This document shows positions 55,095 to 62,869 of a stretch of 64,000 bases of DNA, piece by piece (the first letter of the stretch is position 1; each line of letters opens with the position of its first letter). Under the pieces are notes generated by a model. The model ran no database searches, was not told the origin of the DNA, and saw nothing but the letters and a program-made list of their open reading frames with translations. The DNA comes from Alistipes sp. Marseille-P5061. Its GTDB lineage: Bacteria; Bacteroidota; Bacteroidia; Bacteroidales; Rikenellaceae. Made by a program: the position numbers and the translations under genes. Location of the stretch: positions 22,230 to 86,229 of the forward strand of contig NZ_LT985749.1 in the NCBI RefSeq assembly GCF_900290115.1, in the 5' to 3' direction.

Positions 55095-55290
55095 TTCAGA
55101 CTTTTGTTTCTCGACAGATGTCCTGGAACAGCCGTTTTCATTGTCGCATCCGCGATTCCGAAAAAATTTGCCACTTTAGTAATGCCTTTCTACGTTTTGG
55201 TTAAACATACGAACTTGTCATTCTCTGTTTTGCCTTCTCACAGGAGAGCTTTTTCGTCAGCTGCGGCTGGCAAGGCCGCAAAAAACGAGT
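55095..55290. repeat. Conserved upstream region of precursor A (homologous to 62655-62850)
   Basis: About 190 bp upstream of precursor A aligns with the region upstream of precursor C: both have GACAGrTGTy (55113-55122 here), GGAACwGCCGTTTTC, a CGATTCsGAAAAA block, a TGCCTTTCTACGTTTTGGTTAAAC-like block (here shown in part) and GGCTGGCrA near the far end. It lies 40 bp from the start codon and contains no recognisable promoter of the standard type. Confidence 0.7.
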
Positions 55291-55309
55291 TTGCGTGTAA
55301 TTCATATCT

Positions 55310-57565
55310 TTAGTTTCCCAACTCCAGCTGGTTTCGGACTAGCTCGTAGTAGTATCCTCGCTTAGCCGTGAGCTCGGCATGCGTGCCTTGTTCGACAATG
55401 CGGCCGTGGTCCAGCACAATAATCTTGTCGGCGTTCCTGACGGTCGAGAGGCGGTGCGCAACCACCACGACCGTCTTCTCCTCAAACAACCGTTCGAGCC
55501 GCTCCATGATTGTTCGCTCATTGTTCGCGTCGAGCGAGTTGGTCGCCTCGTCGAAAAAGAGGTATTTCGCTCGCTTGTAAGCCGCCCGGGCAATCAGAAG
55601 CCGCTGCTTCTGTCCGACGCTCAGTCCGTGGCCGTCGGCTCCAATCTTGGTGTTGTAACCCAGCGGCAACTCGTCGATGAAGGTGTCAATGTTGGCGATA
55701 CGCGTGGCACGGCGCACCCGTTCCATGTCGGGACGCTCGTCCGAAACGCCGATGTTACCCGCAATGGTGTCGGAGAAGACATACCCCTCCTGCATCACCG
55801 TGCCGCAAGCCCGCCGCCAGCACGAGGGGCTGTACTGTCCAATGCGGCGGTCGCCCAGCAGCACCTCCCCCGCCGTCGGAGCATAGTAGCCCAGCAGCAG
55901 CTTCAGCATCGTAGTCTTCCCCGAGCCGCTCGCCCCCACGATGGCCGTCACCTTATGCGCCGGGATTGTGACCGACACGTCGTCCAACGCCTTGGCCGAG
56001 TGCGGCCCGTCGTATTGAAACGTCACACCCCGGAACTCCAGGTCGGCCGAATCCGGAATCTCGCGAATCCGCTCCCCGTCGGCCGGCTCCTCGTCCTCCT
56101 TCTCCTGCACCTCCGAAAGGCGTTCGAGCGAAATCTTCGCATCCTGCGTTGCCTGAACGAACTGGATGAACTGCGACAGCGGCGCATTCAACTGTCCAAT
56201 GATGTACTGCAGAGCGACCATCATGCCGAGCGTCATCTCGCCCTCGATGACGGCCGAGGCCGCCAGAAACGAGATTACGACATTCTTTGTCTGGTCGATG
56301 AACGTGCCTCCTACCTCCTGTGTCTGCCCCAGCACGAGCCCCTTAATCGAGACCTGAAACAGCCGTGCCTGGATACGTTCCCACTCCCAGCGCTTCTGCT
56401 TCTCGCAGTTGTTGAGCTTGATTTCCTGCATGCCGTTGATGAGCTGCACGATGTTGCTCTGGTTGGCCGAAGCCTCCTGGAAGCGCATATAGTCCAGTTT
56501 GCGACGCCGACGCAGAAAGAGCAGAATCCAACCGATGTAGAGGGCGCTGCCCAGCAGGAAGATTCCGAGAATCGTTAGGTCGTAGCCTCCCATAACCGCC
56601 CCGTAGATGGCGAACGTGAGCACGGCCATCCCCATGCTCAGCAGCGAACCCGTGAGGAACGACTGGATGCGGTCGTAGTCGCCGATGCGCTGCATGATGT
56701 CGCCCACCATCTTCGAGTCGAAGAAGGCAATCGGCAGTCGCATGAGCTTGGCCAAGAAGTCCGAGATGAGCGAAATGCTGATTCGAGTGGTCATGTGCAG
56801 CATCAGCCACGAGCGGATGAGGTTGTTGGCCAGTTGCCCGAGCGTCAGCACCACCTGCGCCACAAGCATCATCACCACGAACGAAAGGTTGTTCGTCCCG
56901 ATGCCCTTGTCGACCACCGACTGCGTGAGAAACGGCAGGATGAGGCTCAGTACACTGGCCGTAAGCATCGCCAGCGCCAACTGCACCAGGTAGCTCCTGT
57001 AGGGTCGCAGGTACTGCACCAGACCGGAGAACTTCAGCCGCTTGTCCTCGTCGCCTTTCTCCCGGTAGAATTGGGGCGTGGGCTCCAGAAGCAGCGCAAT
57101 ACCCTTGCCTGAGGACAGGAAAGAAGAACGGGTGTCGTGCCTCGCCCTGTCGGATAGCTCTGCCGCATCAGGAAGCTCCCGGCTCTGAATCCAGGCTTTC
57201 AGAAACGCCTCCTCGCCGTATTTGAGCAGACCCGAAGCCGGGTCGGATATATATATCCACCATTTGCCGCGGTGCCGGGCGATGCGGTAAACCACCACGA
57301 AATGTTGCTGGTTCCAATGGACGATGCACGGCAACGTGGCCGCATCGCGCAGTTGTTTCCACGTAATCTTTACCCCAGTTGTGCGAAACCCAATCGACTC
57401 CGCAGCATCGCTGATACCCAACAGCGAAACCCCTTCGCGTGTGATATGACACCGCTCGCGCAGCGTCTGCAACGAGTAATGGTGGCCGTAATGTTGCGCG
57501 ATGATTCGTAGCGACGTCGGCCCGCAATCCATCGCATCGAGTTGGGTGTAGTGGGGAAAAGCCAT
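55310..57565 (-). CDS. C39-peptidase ABC exporter (PCAT) for double-glycine peptides
   Basis: The product has 751 residues in three parts. The N-terminal C39 peptidase (about 1-135) has Q8 and C14 (TQLDAMDCGPTS), and His and Asp in HFVVVY and ISDPAS. A six-helix transporter core (about 180-460) follows, then an ATPase domain with Walker A GASGSGKTT and the unusual signature LSVGQ. PCATs cut the leader after Gly-Gly and export the core. It is the only such exporter in the window and should serve all three precursors. A HlyD and TolC pair lies downstream. Confidence 0.94.
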   Translation of the reverse strand: MAFPHYTQLDAMDCGPTSLRIIAQHYGHHYSLQTLRERCHITREGVSLLGISDAAESIGFRTTGVKITWKQLRDAATLPCIVHWNQQHFVVVYRIARHRGKWWIYISDPASGLLKYGEEAFLKAWIQSRELPDAAELSDRARHDTRSSFLSSGKGIALLLEPTPQFYREKGDEDKRLKFSGLVQYLRPYRSYLVQLALAMLTASVLSLILPFLTQSVVDKGIGTNNLSFVVMMLVAQVVLTLGQLANNLIRSWLMLHMTTRISISLISDFLAKLMRLPIAFFDSKMVGDIMQRIGDYDRIQSFLTGSLLSMGMAVLTFAIYGAVMGGYDLTILGIFLLGSALYIGWILLFLRRRRKLDYMRFQEASANQSNIVQLINGMQEIKLNNCEKQKRWEWERIQARLFQVSIKGLVLGQTQEVGGTFIDQTKNVVISFLAASAVIEGEMTLGMMVALQYIIGQLNAPLSQFIQFVQATQDAKISLERLSEVQEKEDEEPADGERIREIPDSADLEFRGVTFQYDGPHSAKALDDVSVTIPAHKVTAIVGASGSGKTTMLKLLLGYYAPTAGEVLLGDRRIGQYSPSCWRRACGTVMQEGYVFSDTIAGNIGVSDERPDMERVRRATRIANIDTFIDELPLGYNTKIGADGHGLSVGQKQRLLIARAAYKRAKYLFFDEATNSLDANNERTIMERLERLFEEKTVVVVAHRLSTVRNADKIIVLDHGRIVEQGTHAELTAKRGYYYELVRNQLELGN

Positions 57566-57583
57566 TTGTATGATAAAATTTTC

Positions 57584-58828
57584 CTAATTGTTTTGCGAAA
57601 CCTTTTCGAACCACTCACGCAGGGCGTCGCCCCGCAAATCGACCGCCACGACCCGGCGCTCTTCATCCAGCAGCAGGTTGTGCGGGATGGTCCGGATGTC
57701 GAACCGGCGGAACAGAGAGTCGTAGTTCGCATTGTCCTTGCGCAGAATGACATGGGTCAGCGCCTCTCCGCTCCCGTCCGCCTCAATAGCCTGTTTCCAG
57801 CGGTTCAGGTTCTCGTCGATGGAGACCGCATAGACCGAGAGCTCCTCCCCGTAATCCCGGACGGCGGCCAGCAGCGACGGCACCTCCTCACGGCACGGCC
57901 CGCACCACGACGCCCAGAAGTCGAGCAGCACATAAGGCGTCGTTAGGCTGCTCCACGCAACCGCATTGCCGTTTCGGTCGGGCAATGAAAAATCCGCCAC
58001 CAAATCCCCCGGCCCATAAACCGCCGTTTTTGCCGATGCGACTGCCGACCCTTCTTGTGATTCGGCCGGATACGGGGGCAAATCACCAAGCAGCACCGCC
58101 CGACGATTCAGCACGGCTTTGGTGGGAAGCGACATCTCGCGGATTGAATCTCCCGTAAGGGCCGACACGCCGGTCAGCATGGAACGATTCACATCATCCG
58201 GCCAGCGACGAAGGAGCTCCTCCTTGATTTTGGCAAGCGAATCGGCCGGCAGGTCGAACAGCATGAAACAGGCGGAAAAGGCATTGAGAAAACTCTTCGT
58301 TCCGGAAAGCAGTTCGACGGAGAGCGAACGCCTGTCGGCCGAAACCTTTTCCAACTCCCGACGAAGCTCTTCGGCACTATGGCTCCCAGCCTTCTCGGCC
58401 ATCAGCGCCATATTCAATGCGCGTTGTTTCTGCATGCCTGCGCGGATTTCTTCCATATAGTCGGCAATCTCCGCCGAGGCCTCGGAGCCCTCAACCGGAG
58501 GATAAAGCGTCTGCAAATCCGGATTGAACATGAAAGAGGCTCGTTCTCCACGGGCGAAACGGAACTGTCGGAAACTTGTCGGGCAATCCGCGATGATTAC
58601 CTCACACAACATTTCGTCGTAAGGCATCTTCGTGCGGAACGTTGCATGGTTGTCCGCAATCCGTACGGAATCCAGCCAGACGGCGCAATTCGTATCGTAA
58701 TAACCCAACAAATAGGCCTGATGCCCGTTAAAGTCATACCCGTCCGCAACGGCCATGTCGAGCGTGAAATCCGGATGTGCACACGCCGAAAACAGAAGTG
58801 CAAAAAACAAAAATGAGAACTTCTTCAT
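57584..58828 (-). CDS. TlpA-like thioredoxin lipoprotein 1
   Basis: The start at 58828 gives 414 residues with a lipobox at Cys15 (LFSAC). The N-terminal half is DUF4369-like. The C-terminal domain (about 270-414) is thioredoxin-like with WCGPC in VLLDFWASWCGPCREE. It should act as a reductase or isomerase in the periplasm on peptides or their Cys. It follows precursor B over two hairpins. Its last 413 bp (57611-58023) are almost identical to the third TlpA gene, whereas the first half is unlike it. Confidence 0.88.
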   Translation of the reverse strand: MKKFSFLFFALLFSACAHPDFTLDMAVADGYDFNGHQAYLLGYYDTNCAVWLDSVRIADNHATFRTKMPYDEMLCEVIIADCPTSFRQFRFARGERASFMFNPDLQTLYPPVEGSEASAEIADYMEEIRAGMQKQRALNMALMAEKAGSHSAEELRRELEKVSADRRSLSVELLSGTKSFLNAFSACFMLFDLPADSLAKIKEELLRRWPDDVNRSMLTGVSALTGDSIREMSLPTKAVLNRRAVLLGDLPPYPAESQEGSAVASAKTAVYGPGDLVADFSLPDRNGNAVAWSSLTTPYVLLDFWASWCGPCREEVPSLLAAVRDYGEELSVYAVSIDENLNRWKQAIEADGSGEALTHVILRKDNANYDSLFRRFDIRTIPHNLLLDEERRVVAVDLRGDALREWFEKVSQNN

Positions 58829-58832
58829 GATT

Positions 58833-58878
58833 CCATTCTTTTTGATAAAGAATGGAGTACGGCCGGGTTCAGCCGTAC
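58833..58878 (-). promoter_or_regulatory. Two hairpins between precursor B and TlpA gene 1
   Basis: CCATTCTTT/AAAGAATGG (58833-58855, 5-nt loop) lies 5 bp before the TlpA start, and GTACGGC/GCCGTAC (58857-58878, 8-nt loop) lies beside the precursor stop. The first may hide the ribosome site; the second may limit read-through. Confidence 0.8.
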
Positions 58879-58891
58879 CCACTCTAAGCGA

Positions 58892-59107
58892 TTAACGACA
58901 TTGGATATTGGTCGCAACATCACCATAACGCGCCTCAATGAGTATCCCGGCTGTTATGATTTCTGTCATCACATGACCATCCGGGACTTCAACCGACACG
59001 GTCTCTTGCGATGTTTTCAGTACGGCCGTGCATACACGACCTCCTCTCACTGCATTCATCTGTTGCTTAGTCAATCGCTGAGTTGCAAAATCTTTCATTG
59101 TTTTCAT
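58892..59107 (-). CDS. Double-glycine precursor peptide B
   Basis: The product has 71 residues. Leader residues 1-23 (KDFATQRLTKQQMNAVRGG) are typical of Bacteroidetes GG-leader precursors. The core, 24-71, has only two Cys (26 and 70), one at each end, which suggests a single disulfide ring. There is no radical SAM-like Cys array, so precursor B is probably not a substrate of that enzyme. It shares its leader with precursor C. Followed by TlpA gene 1. Confidence 0.85.
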   Translation of the reverse strand: MKTMKDFATQRLTKQQMNAVRGGRVCTAVLKTSQETVSVEVPDGHVMTEIITAGILIEARYGDVATNIQCR

Positions 59108-59119
59108 AGTTGTAGTTTT

Positions 59120-59185
59120 TTGTGGTTATAAAATTGCGTTTGTCCGGACCTTTACGTCTGGACAGGTGTCCGGAACTGCCATACC
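59120..59185. repeat. Conserved upstream element of precursor B
   Basis: About 65 bp upstream of precursor B match those upstream of C: TTTGCG-type start, GTCCGGACC, CTTT, then GACAGGTGTC (59161-59170) and CGGAACTGCC. Homology stops here; the longer A/C block is missing. GACA-N2-TGTC is a dyad that may bind a regulator. Confidence 0.7.
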
Positions 59186-59357
59186 GGGGCTATCTTCCCG
59201 CTTAAAGGCCTTTCCGTATATCCTGCCCTTCAGGAGCTGTTTCTCCCAGCCCAATTGTCCGGGGGGGGCGGGAAACATGGGCCTGCAGCGACGTTGGGCT
59301 GCGAGCCATCACCGTGTGGGCTGACGGGGAAAATGTATGACAAATTTTTCCCGGCTC

Positions 59358-60623
59358 TCACCTCTTCAGCTCCTTTTCGAGCCACTCGCGCAGGGCGTCG
59401 CCCCGCAAATCGACCGCCACGACCCGGCGCTCCCCATCCAGCAGCAGGTTGTGCGGGATGGTCCGGATATCGAAGCGGGCGACCAGCTCCGCGAACGAGG
59501 CATCGCTGCGGTCGAGGCGGAGGTTGAGCAGCGGCGAAAGCCCCTCCTGCTCCACGGCGCTCCTCCAGGCGGCGGCATCCTCGTCGACCGAGACGGCGCA
59601 GACGGAGAGCACCCCGTCGAAACGGCTCGCCGCATCGAGCAGCCCGGGGAGCTCCCTGCGGCAGGGGGCGCACCACGACGCCCAGAAGTCGAGCAGCACA
59701 TACTCCTCCGTAGCCTCCAGCGGGTTCCGCCGCACCCCCTCCCCGTCGGGAAGCGAGAAGGCTTCGACCCGCTCTCCGACGGCGTAGGGCGGCAGGGAGC
59801 ACGCCTCCGTCCCGGGCTCCGGCTCCGGTGCGCCCCCGGGTGCCTGCTCCGCCCCCTCGGGATAGGGCTCCGGAAGGCCCGAAAGCCGCGCACGGAGGTT
59901 CTCCGTCCGCATGCTCTCGCGGGTCGGCGGCTCGGGCGCCGCCTGCTCATCGAGCGAGTTGAGGCAGGGGCTTCCGGGGAAGTGTGCACGAAGCTGCCGG
60001 ACCAGGGCGCGGAGGCTGTCCTCGGTCATGTTCGGGGAGGTGTCGGCATACCACATCGTCGCAACGACGGCCAGCAGCGCGCTCCGGTCGTTGAAAATCG
60101 CCGAGCGGGCCAGGGAGTCGAGCTCCGCCTCGCGGGCCGCAAGCAGGGTCTCGAGCTCCTGCCGGCGCCGGGCATCGAGCCCCGGAACGGCCGCCTCGCT
60201 GCGCAGCTGCTCCAGCGCCCCGTATCCGATTTCCCGATAGCGGCGGCTGATTTCGGTCATGCGCTCCGTGGCGAACGAGCCGCGGCAGGCGGGGAAGAAG
60301 GAGCGTGCGGCAGTGTCGATGCGCAGCGAGACCCGCTCCCCGCGGGCTGCAAGCAGGATGTAGCTCCCCTGCCCCGGGATGAGCAGTTCGACCAGGCTCT
60401 CAGGGTCGGGAAGCGGACCCGAGAGCTGCGCCGCATGACGGACCAGCCGCGCGGAGTCGACCAGCGTGAGCTGGTTGCCCATGCGGGCAAAGAGGTAGAC
60501 CGCGCAGTTGTCGCACCCGGTCTCGGGGGCCGTTTCGACCTCGAGCCGGAAGCGGTTGCCGCCGCATGAGTACAGGCCAAGCAGGAGGGCAACCGCCGCA
60601 AGAAGGGAGAGACAGTTTTTCAT
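59358..60623 (-). CDS. TlpA-like thioredoxin lipoprotein 2
   Basis: The start at 60623 gives 421 residues with a lipobox at Cys20 (LYSCG). The N-terminal half is helical and unlike the other two; the C-terminal domain has WCAPC in DFWASWCAPCRREL. The GC content is the highest of the three. Only its last 94 bp (59382-59475) are close to the paralogues. There is no precursor of its own directly upstream. Confidence 0.86.
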   Translation of the reverse strand: MKNCLSLLAAVALLLGLYSCGGNRFRLEVETAPETGCDNCAVYLFARMGNQLTLVDSARLVRHAAQLSGPLPDPESLVELLIPGQGSYILLAARGERVSLRIDTAARSFFPACRGSFATERMTEISRRYREIGYGALEQLRSEAAVPGLDARRRQELETLLAAREAELDSLARSAIFNDRSALLAVVATMWYADTSPNMTEDSLRALVRQLRAHFPGSPCLNSLDEQAAPEPPTRESMRTENLRARLSGLPEPYPEGAEQAPGGAPEPEPGTEACSLPPYAVGERVEAFSLPDGEGVRRNPLEATEEYVLLDFWASWCAPCRRELPGLLDAASRFDGVLSVCAVSVDEDAAAWRSAVEQEGLSPLLNLRLDRSDASFAELVARFDIRTIPHNLLLDGERRVVAVDLRGDALREWLEKELKR

Positions 60624-61029
60624 GATTGGTTTTTCTATTCGGGAAGGAACATTTTTCAAAATGAGGGGCCGGGCCGATGGGACGGAGGGTCGGCGCCGCG
60701 CATTGCCGCCACACAGGATGACGCGGGTCTGCACGCTCTTTGCCGCCGCACATTACCGCTCCTGCCCGGATGCCGGCAAAGCGGCAAGACACTCCTGCCG
60801 AAGGCCGGGCTGACCCGGAAGCGGAAGGTTCGCGTCCAGCGGCTCATGGATTTTGACCGCCACCGAACCGGAGGTTGCAAGAACGAATCACGCACCCGAG
60901 GCCTGCCAGCGGGCCACAGGCTCGGGGCCGCAACCGGAGGAATCACCCAGGGCCTCTTTTGGTCTCAATTCTTCAGGGTGTCGGCACGAAGCGGCCGCGT
61001 GCGATACGACAGCCGTCGCAACATCCATT
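60624..61029. other. 406-bp spacer between TlpA genes 2 and 3
   Basis: A GC-rich spacer with loosely repeated GCCGCxxCA words and no consensus promoter or terminator hairpin. Short frames exist on both strands, among them a 46-codon one on the minus strand (60888-61028) with three Cys, but it lacks a GG leader or a start signal. I see no supported gene. Confidence 0.5.
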
Positions 61030-62331
61030 TTACCGTCTTTCACTCCGCGAGGCCTTTCCAAGCCACTCGCGCAGGGCGTCGCCCCGCAAATCGACCGCCA
61101 CGACCCGGCGCTCTTCATCCAGCAGCAGGTTGTGCGGGATGGTCCGGATGTCGAACCGGCGGAACAGAGAGTCGTAGTTCGCATTGTCCTTGCGCAGAAT
61201 GACATGGGTCAGCGCCTCTCCGCTCCCGTCCGCCTCAATAGCCTGTTTCCAGCGGTTCAGGTTCTCGTCGATGGAGACCGCATAGACCGAGAGCTCCTCC
61301 CCGTAATCCCGGACGGCGGCCAGCAGCGACGGCACCTCCTCACGGCACGGCCCGCACCACGACGCCCAGAAGTCGAGCAGCACATATGGCGTCGCAAGGC
61401 TGCTCCACGCAACCGCATTGCCGTTTCGGTCGGGCAGCGAAAAATCCGCCACCAAATCCCCCGGCCCATAAACCGACGCGGATGCCGCAGAGCTCTCTGC
61501 ATCCGGAGCTGCGGAATCGGGCGGAGTTATCGTGAGTTCAGATTCGCCCCGCTCTTCTCGCGTCTCCGGGTAAGGAAGAGGGTCGCCCACAATACGGGCA
61601 TAACGATTGAATGCCTCACGGCTTTCGGGGGTCATTGCGGCTACGGGCATTCCGGAGGGTGTTGTCCCGGTGAGTGTCGAGAAATTCACATCGTCGGGGA
61701 ATTCCGTACGGATATATGCGTATGTCTCGGTCTGTTCGCGCTCCGTCATGTCCGGCAAAAGGTTCAGACAGGCATATACCGCATTGAACCCGCTTCGGGT
61801 GGTACGCAGCAACTCCCGCCACAACACCGCCTCCGCACGGAAGCAGGAGTCAATGCGCTCCCCGAGTGCCGCGCGGCGATTGTCGCCGGCCGGCAGCTGC
61901 ATGAATTCGGCCTGCAGCCGTTTGCGAAGGGCAACGACCGGGGCCTTGAGGAGCCTGCACAACTCCTCCTGGGATGCGGAACCCGACACGTCGGGACGTC
62001 CCATGCGCCCCAACGGCGCAAAGTCGAACTCAATCCGGTCGCCACTTCGGACAACGATTGAACCGGAAGAGAGCGGAACCCGGTCGATGAGGACCTCTGC
62101 CGTTACCTCATCGAACGGGATTTGCCCCTCCAGCACAAAATGCCCACCGCGAATCCGGCAGGAGTCGATGAAAGCCGCCTGATTTTCGAAACTGATGAAG
62201 AGATAGGCCGTACGGCCTTCGACGTTGAGGCTGTCGGCAACCATTCCCGAAATGTGAATGGGAGACGGACGCTGTCCCAAGGCCAGGGTCGCTGACGACA
62301 AAAAAAGCAGGGAAATAAGCCAATGTTTCAT
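61030..62331 (-). CDS. TlpA-like thioredoxin protein 3
   Basis: The start at 62331 gives 433 residues with a plain signal peptide (about 1-20, ending LALGQ) rather than a lipobox. The N-terminal half is DUF4369-like (VEGRTAYLFISFENQAAF), the C-terminal thioredoxin domain has WCGPC and is nearly identical to that of TlpA 1 in DNA as well as protein. It follows precursor C over a hairpin and should handle that peptide's Cys pair or the shared thiol pathway. Confidence 0.88.
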   Translation of the reverse strand: MKHWLISLLFLSSATLALGQRPSPIHISGMVADSLNVEGRTAYLFISFENQAAFIDSCRIRGGHFVLEGQIPFDEVTAEVLIDRVPLSSGSIVVRSGDRIEFDFAPLGRMGRPDVSGSASQEELCRLLKAPVVALRKRLQAEFMQLPAGDNRRAALGERIDSCFRAEAVLWRELLRTTRSGFNAVYACLNLLPDMTEREQTETYAYIRTEFPDDVNFSTLTGTTPSGMPVAAMTPESREAFNRYARIVGDPLPYPETREERGESELTITPPDSAAPDAESSAASASVYGPGDLVADFSLPDRNGNAVAWSSLATPYVLLDFWASWCGPCREEVPSLLAAVRDYGEELSVYAVSIDENLNRWKQAIEADGSGEALTHVILRKDNANYDSLFRRFDIRTIPHNLLLDEERRVVAVDLRGDALREWLGKASRSERR

Positions 62332-62363
62332 AATGACGGTTTTTAAACGAGACATAGGAGGTA

Positions 62364-62389
62364 AGAGACAGGAGGTTTCTCCTGTCTCT
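62364..62389 (-). promoter_or_regulatory. Hairpin between precursor C and TlpA gene 3
   Basis: An 11-bp perfect stem AGAGACAGGAG/CTCCTGTCTCT with loop GTTT lies between the precursor stop (62400) and the TlpA start (62331). It matches in position the hairpins after precursors A and B, but the sequence is unrelated. Confidence 0.82.
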
Positions 62390-62399
62390 CTTGTGTGAA

Positions 62400-62621
62400 C
62401 TATGCGCAGATTACCGTATAACTTCCTTGTTGCCAACCGGCCCGATTGAGTTCAATCTCCATCCTCACAGTAGCACCAGCTGTTGTCTGCCCCGGGAAAT
62501 CTCCATGAGCAATTTCTTCTCCGTTCGCTTTGCTGTAAGCACGGCAGGCTGTACCGCCTTTCACTTGGTTCATCTGCTTCTTCGAGAGCTGCTGTGCTGC
62601 AAAATCTTTCATCGTTTTCAT
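62400..62621 (-). CDS. Double-glycine precursor peptide C
   Basis: The product has 73 residues. The leader (KDFAAQQLSKKQMNQVKGG) is almost the same as that of precursor B, while the core (24-73) differs. The core has two Cys only, 26 and 72, once more near the two ends. The pattern suggests an oxidised ring peptide secreted by the C39 exporter. It is the first gene of a unit with TlpA 3. Confidence 0.86.
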   Translation of the reverse strand: MKTMKDFAAQQLSKKQMNQVKGGTACRAYSKANGEEIAHGDFPGQTTAGATVRMEIELNRAGWQQGSYTVICA

Positions 62622-62654
62622 AGTCGTAGTTTTTTATCGGTTTAAAATTTGCGT

Positions 62655-62850
62655 TGGTCCGGACCTTTGCGTCTCGACAGGTGTTCGGAACTGCCGTTTT
62701 CCGCCATCGGCTTCACTCGATTCGGAAAAAGTTGCTTATCTTTACGACGCCTTTCTGCGTTTTAGTTAAACTTTTGAGCTGTCACACTCGGTTTTGCTTC
62801 CTCGTGGGAAGGTTCTTTTGTTGTCACGGGCTGGCGAAACCCAATTCGAA
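62655..62850. repeat. Conserved upstream region of precursor C
   Basis: The region contains the perfect palindrome GGTCCGGACC (62656-62665), GACAGGTGTT (62676-62685) and GGAACTGCCGTTTTCCGCC, then about 150 bp that match the region upstream of precursor A. It lies between precursor C and the VKOR gene. It is probably the promoter and leader of the precursor unit. Confidence 0.7.
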
Positions 62851-62869
62851 CAGTCTATACTGCGTTGCG

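Noticed and set aside
60888..61028. A short minus-strand frame with three Cys between TlpA genes, considered as a fourth precursor
   Set aside because: It has no GG leader, no conserved upstream element and overlaps the end of TlpA gene 3 in another frame.
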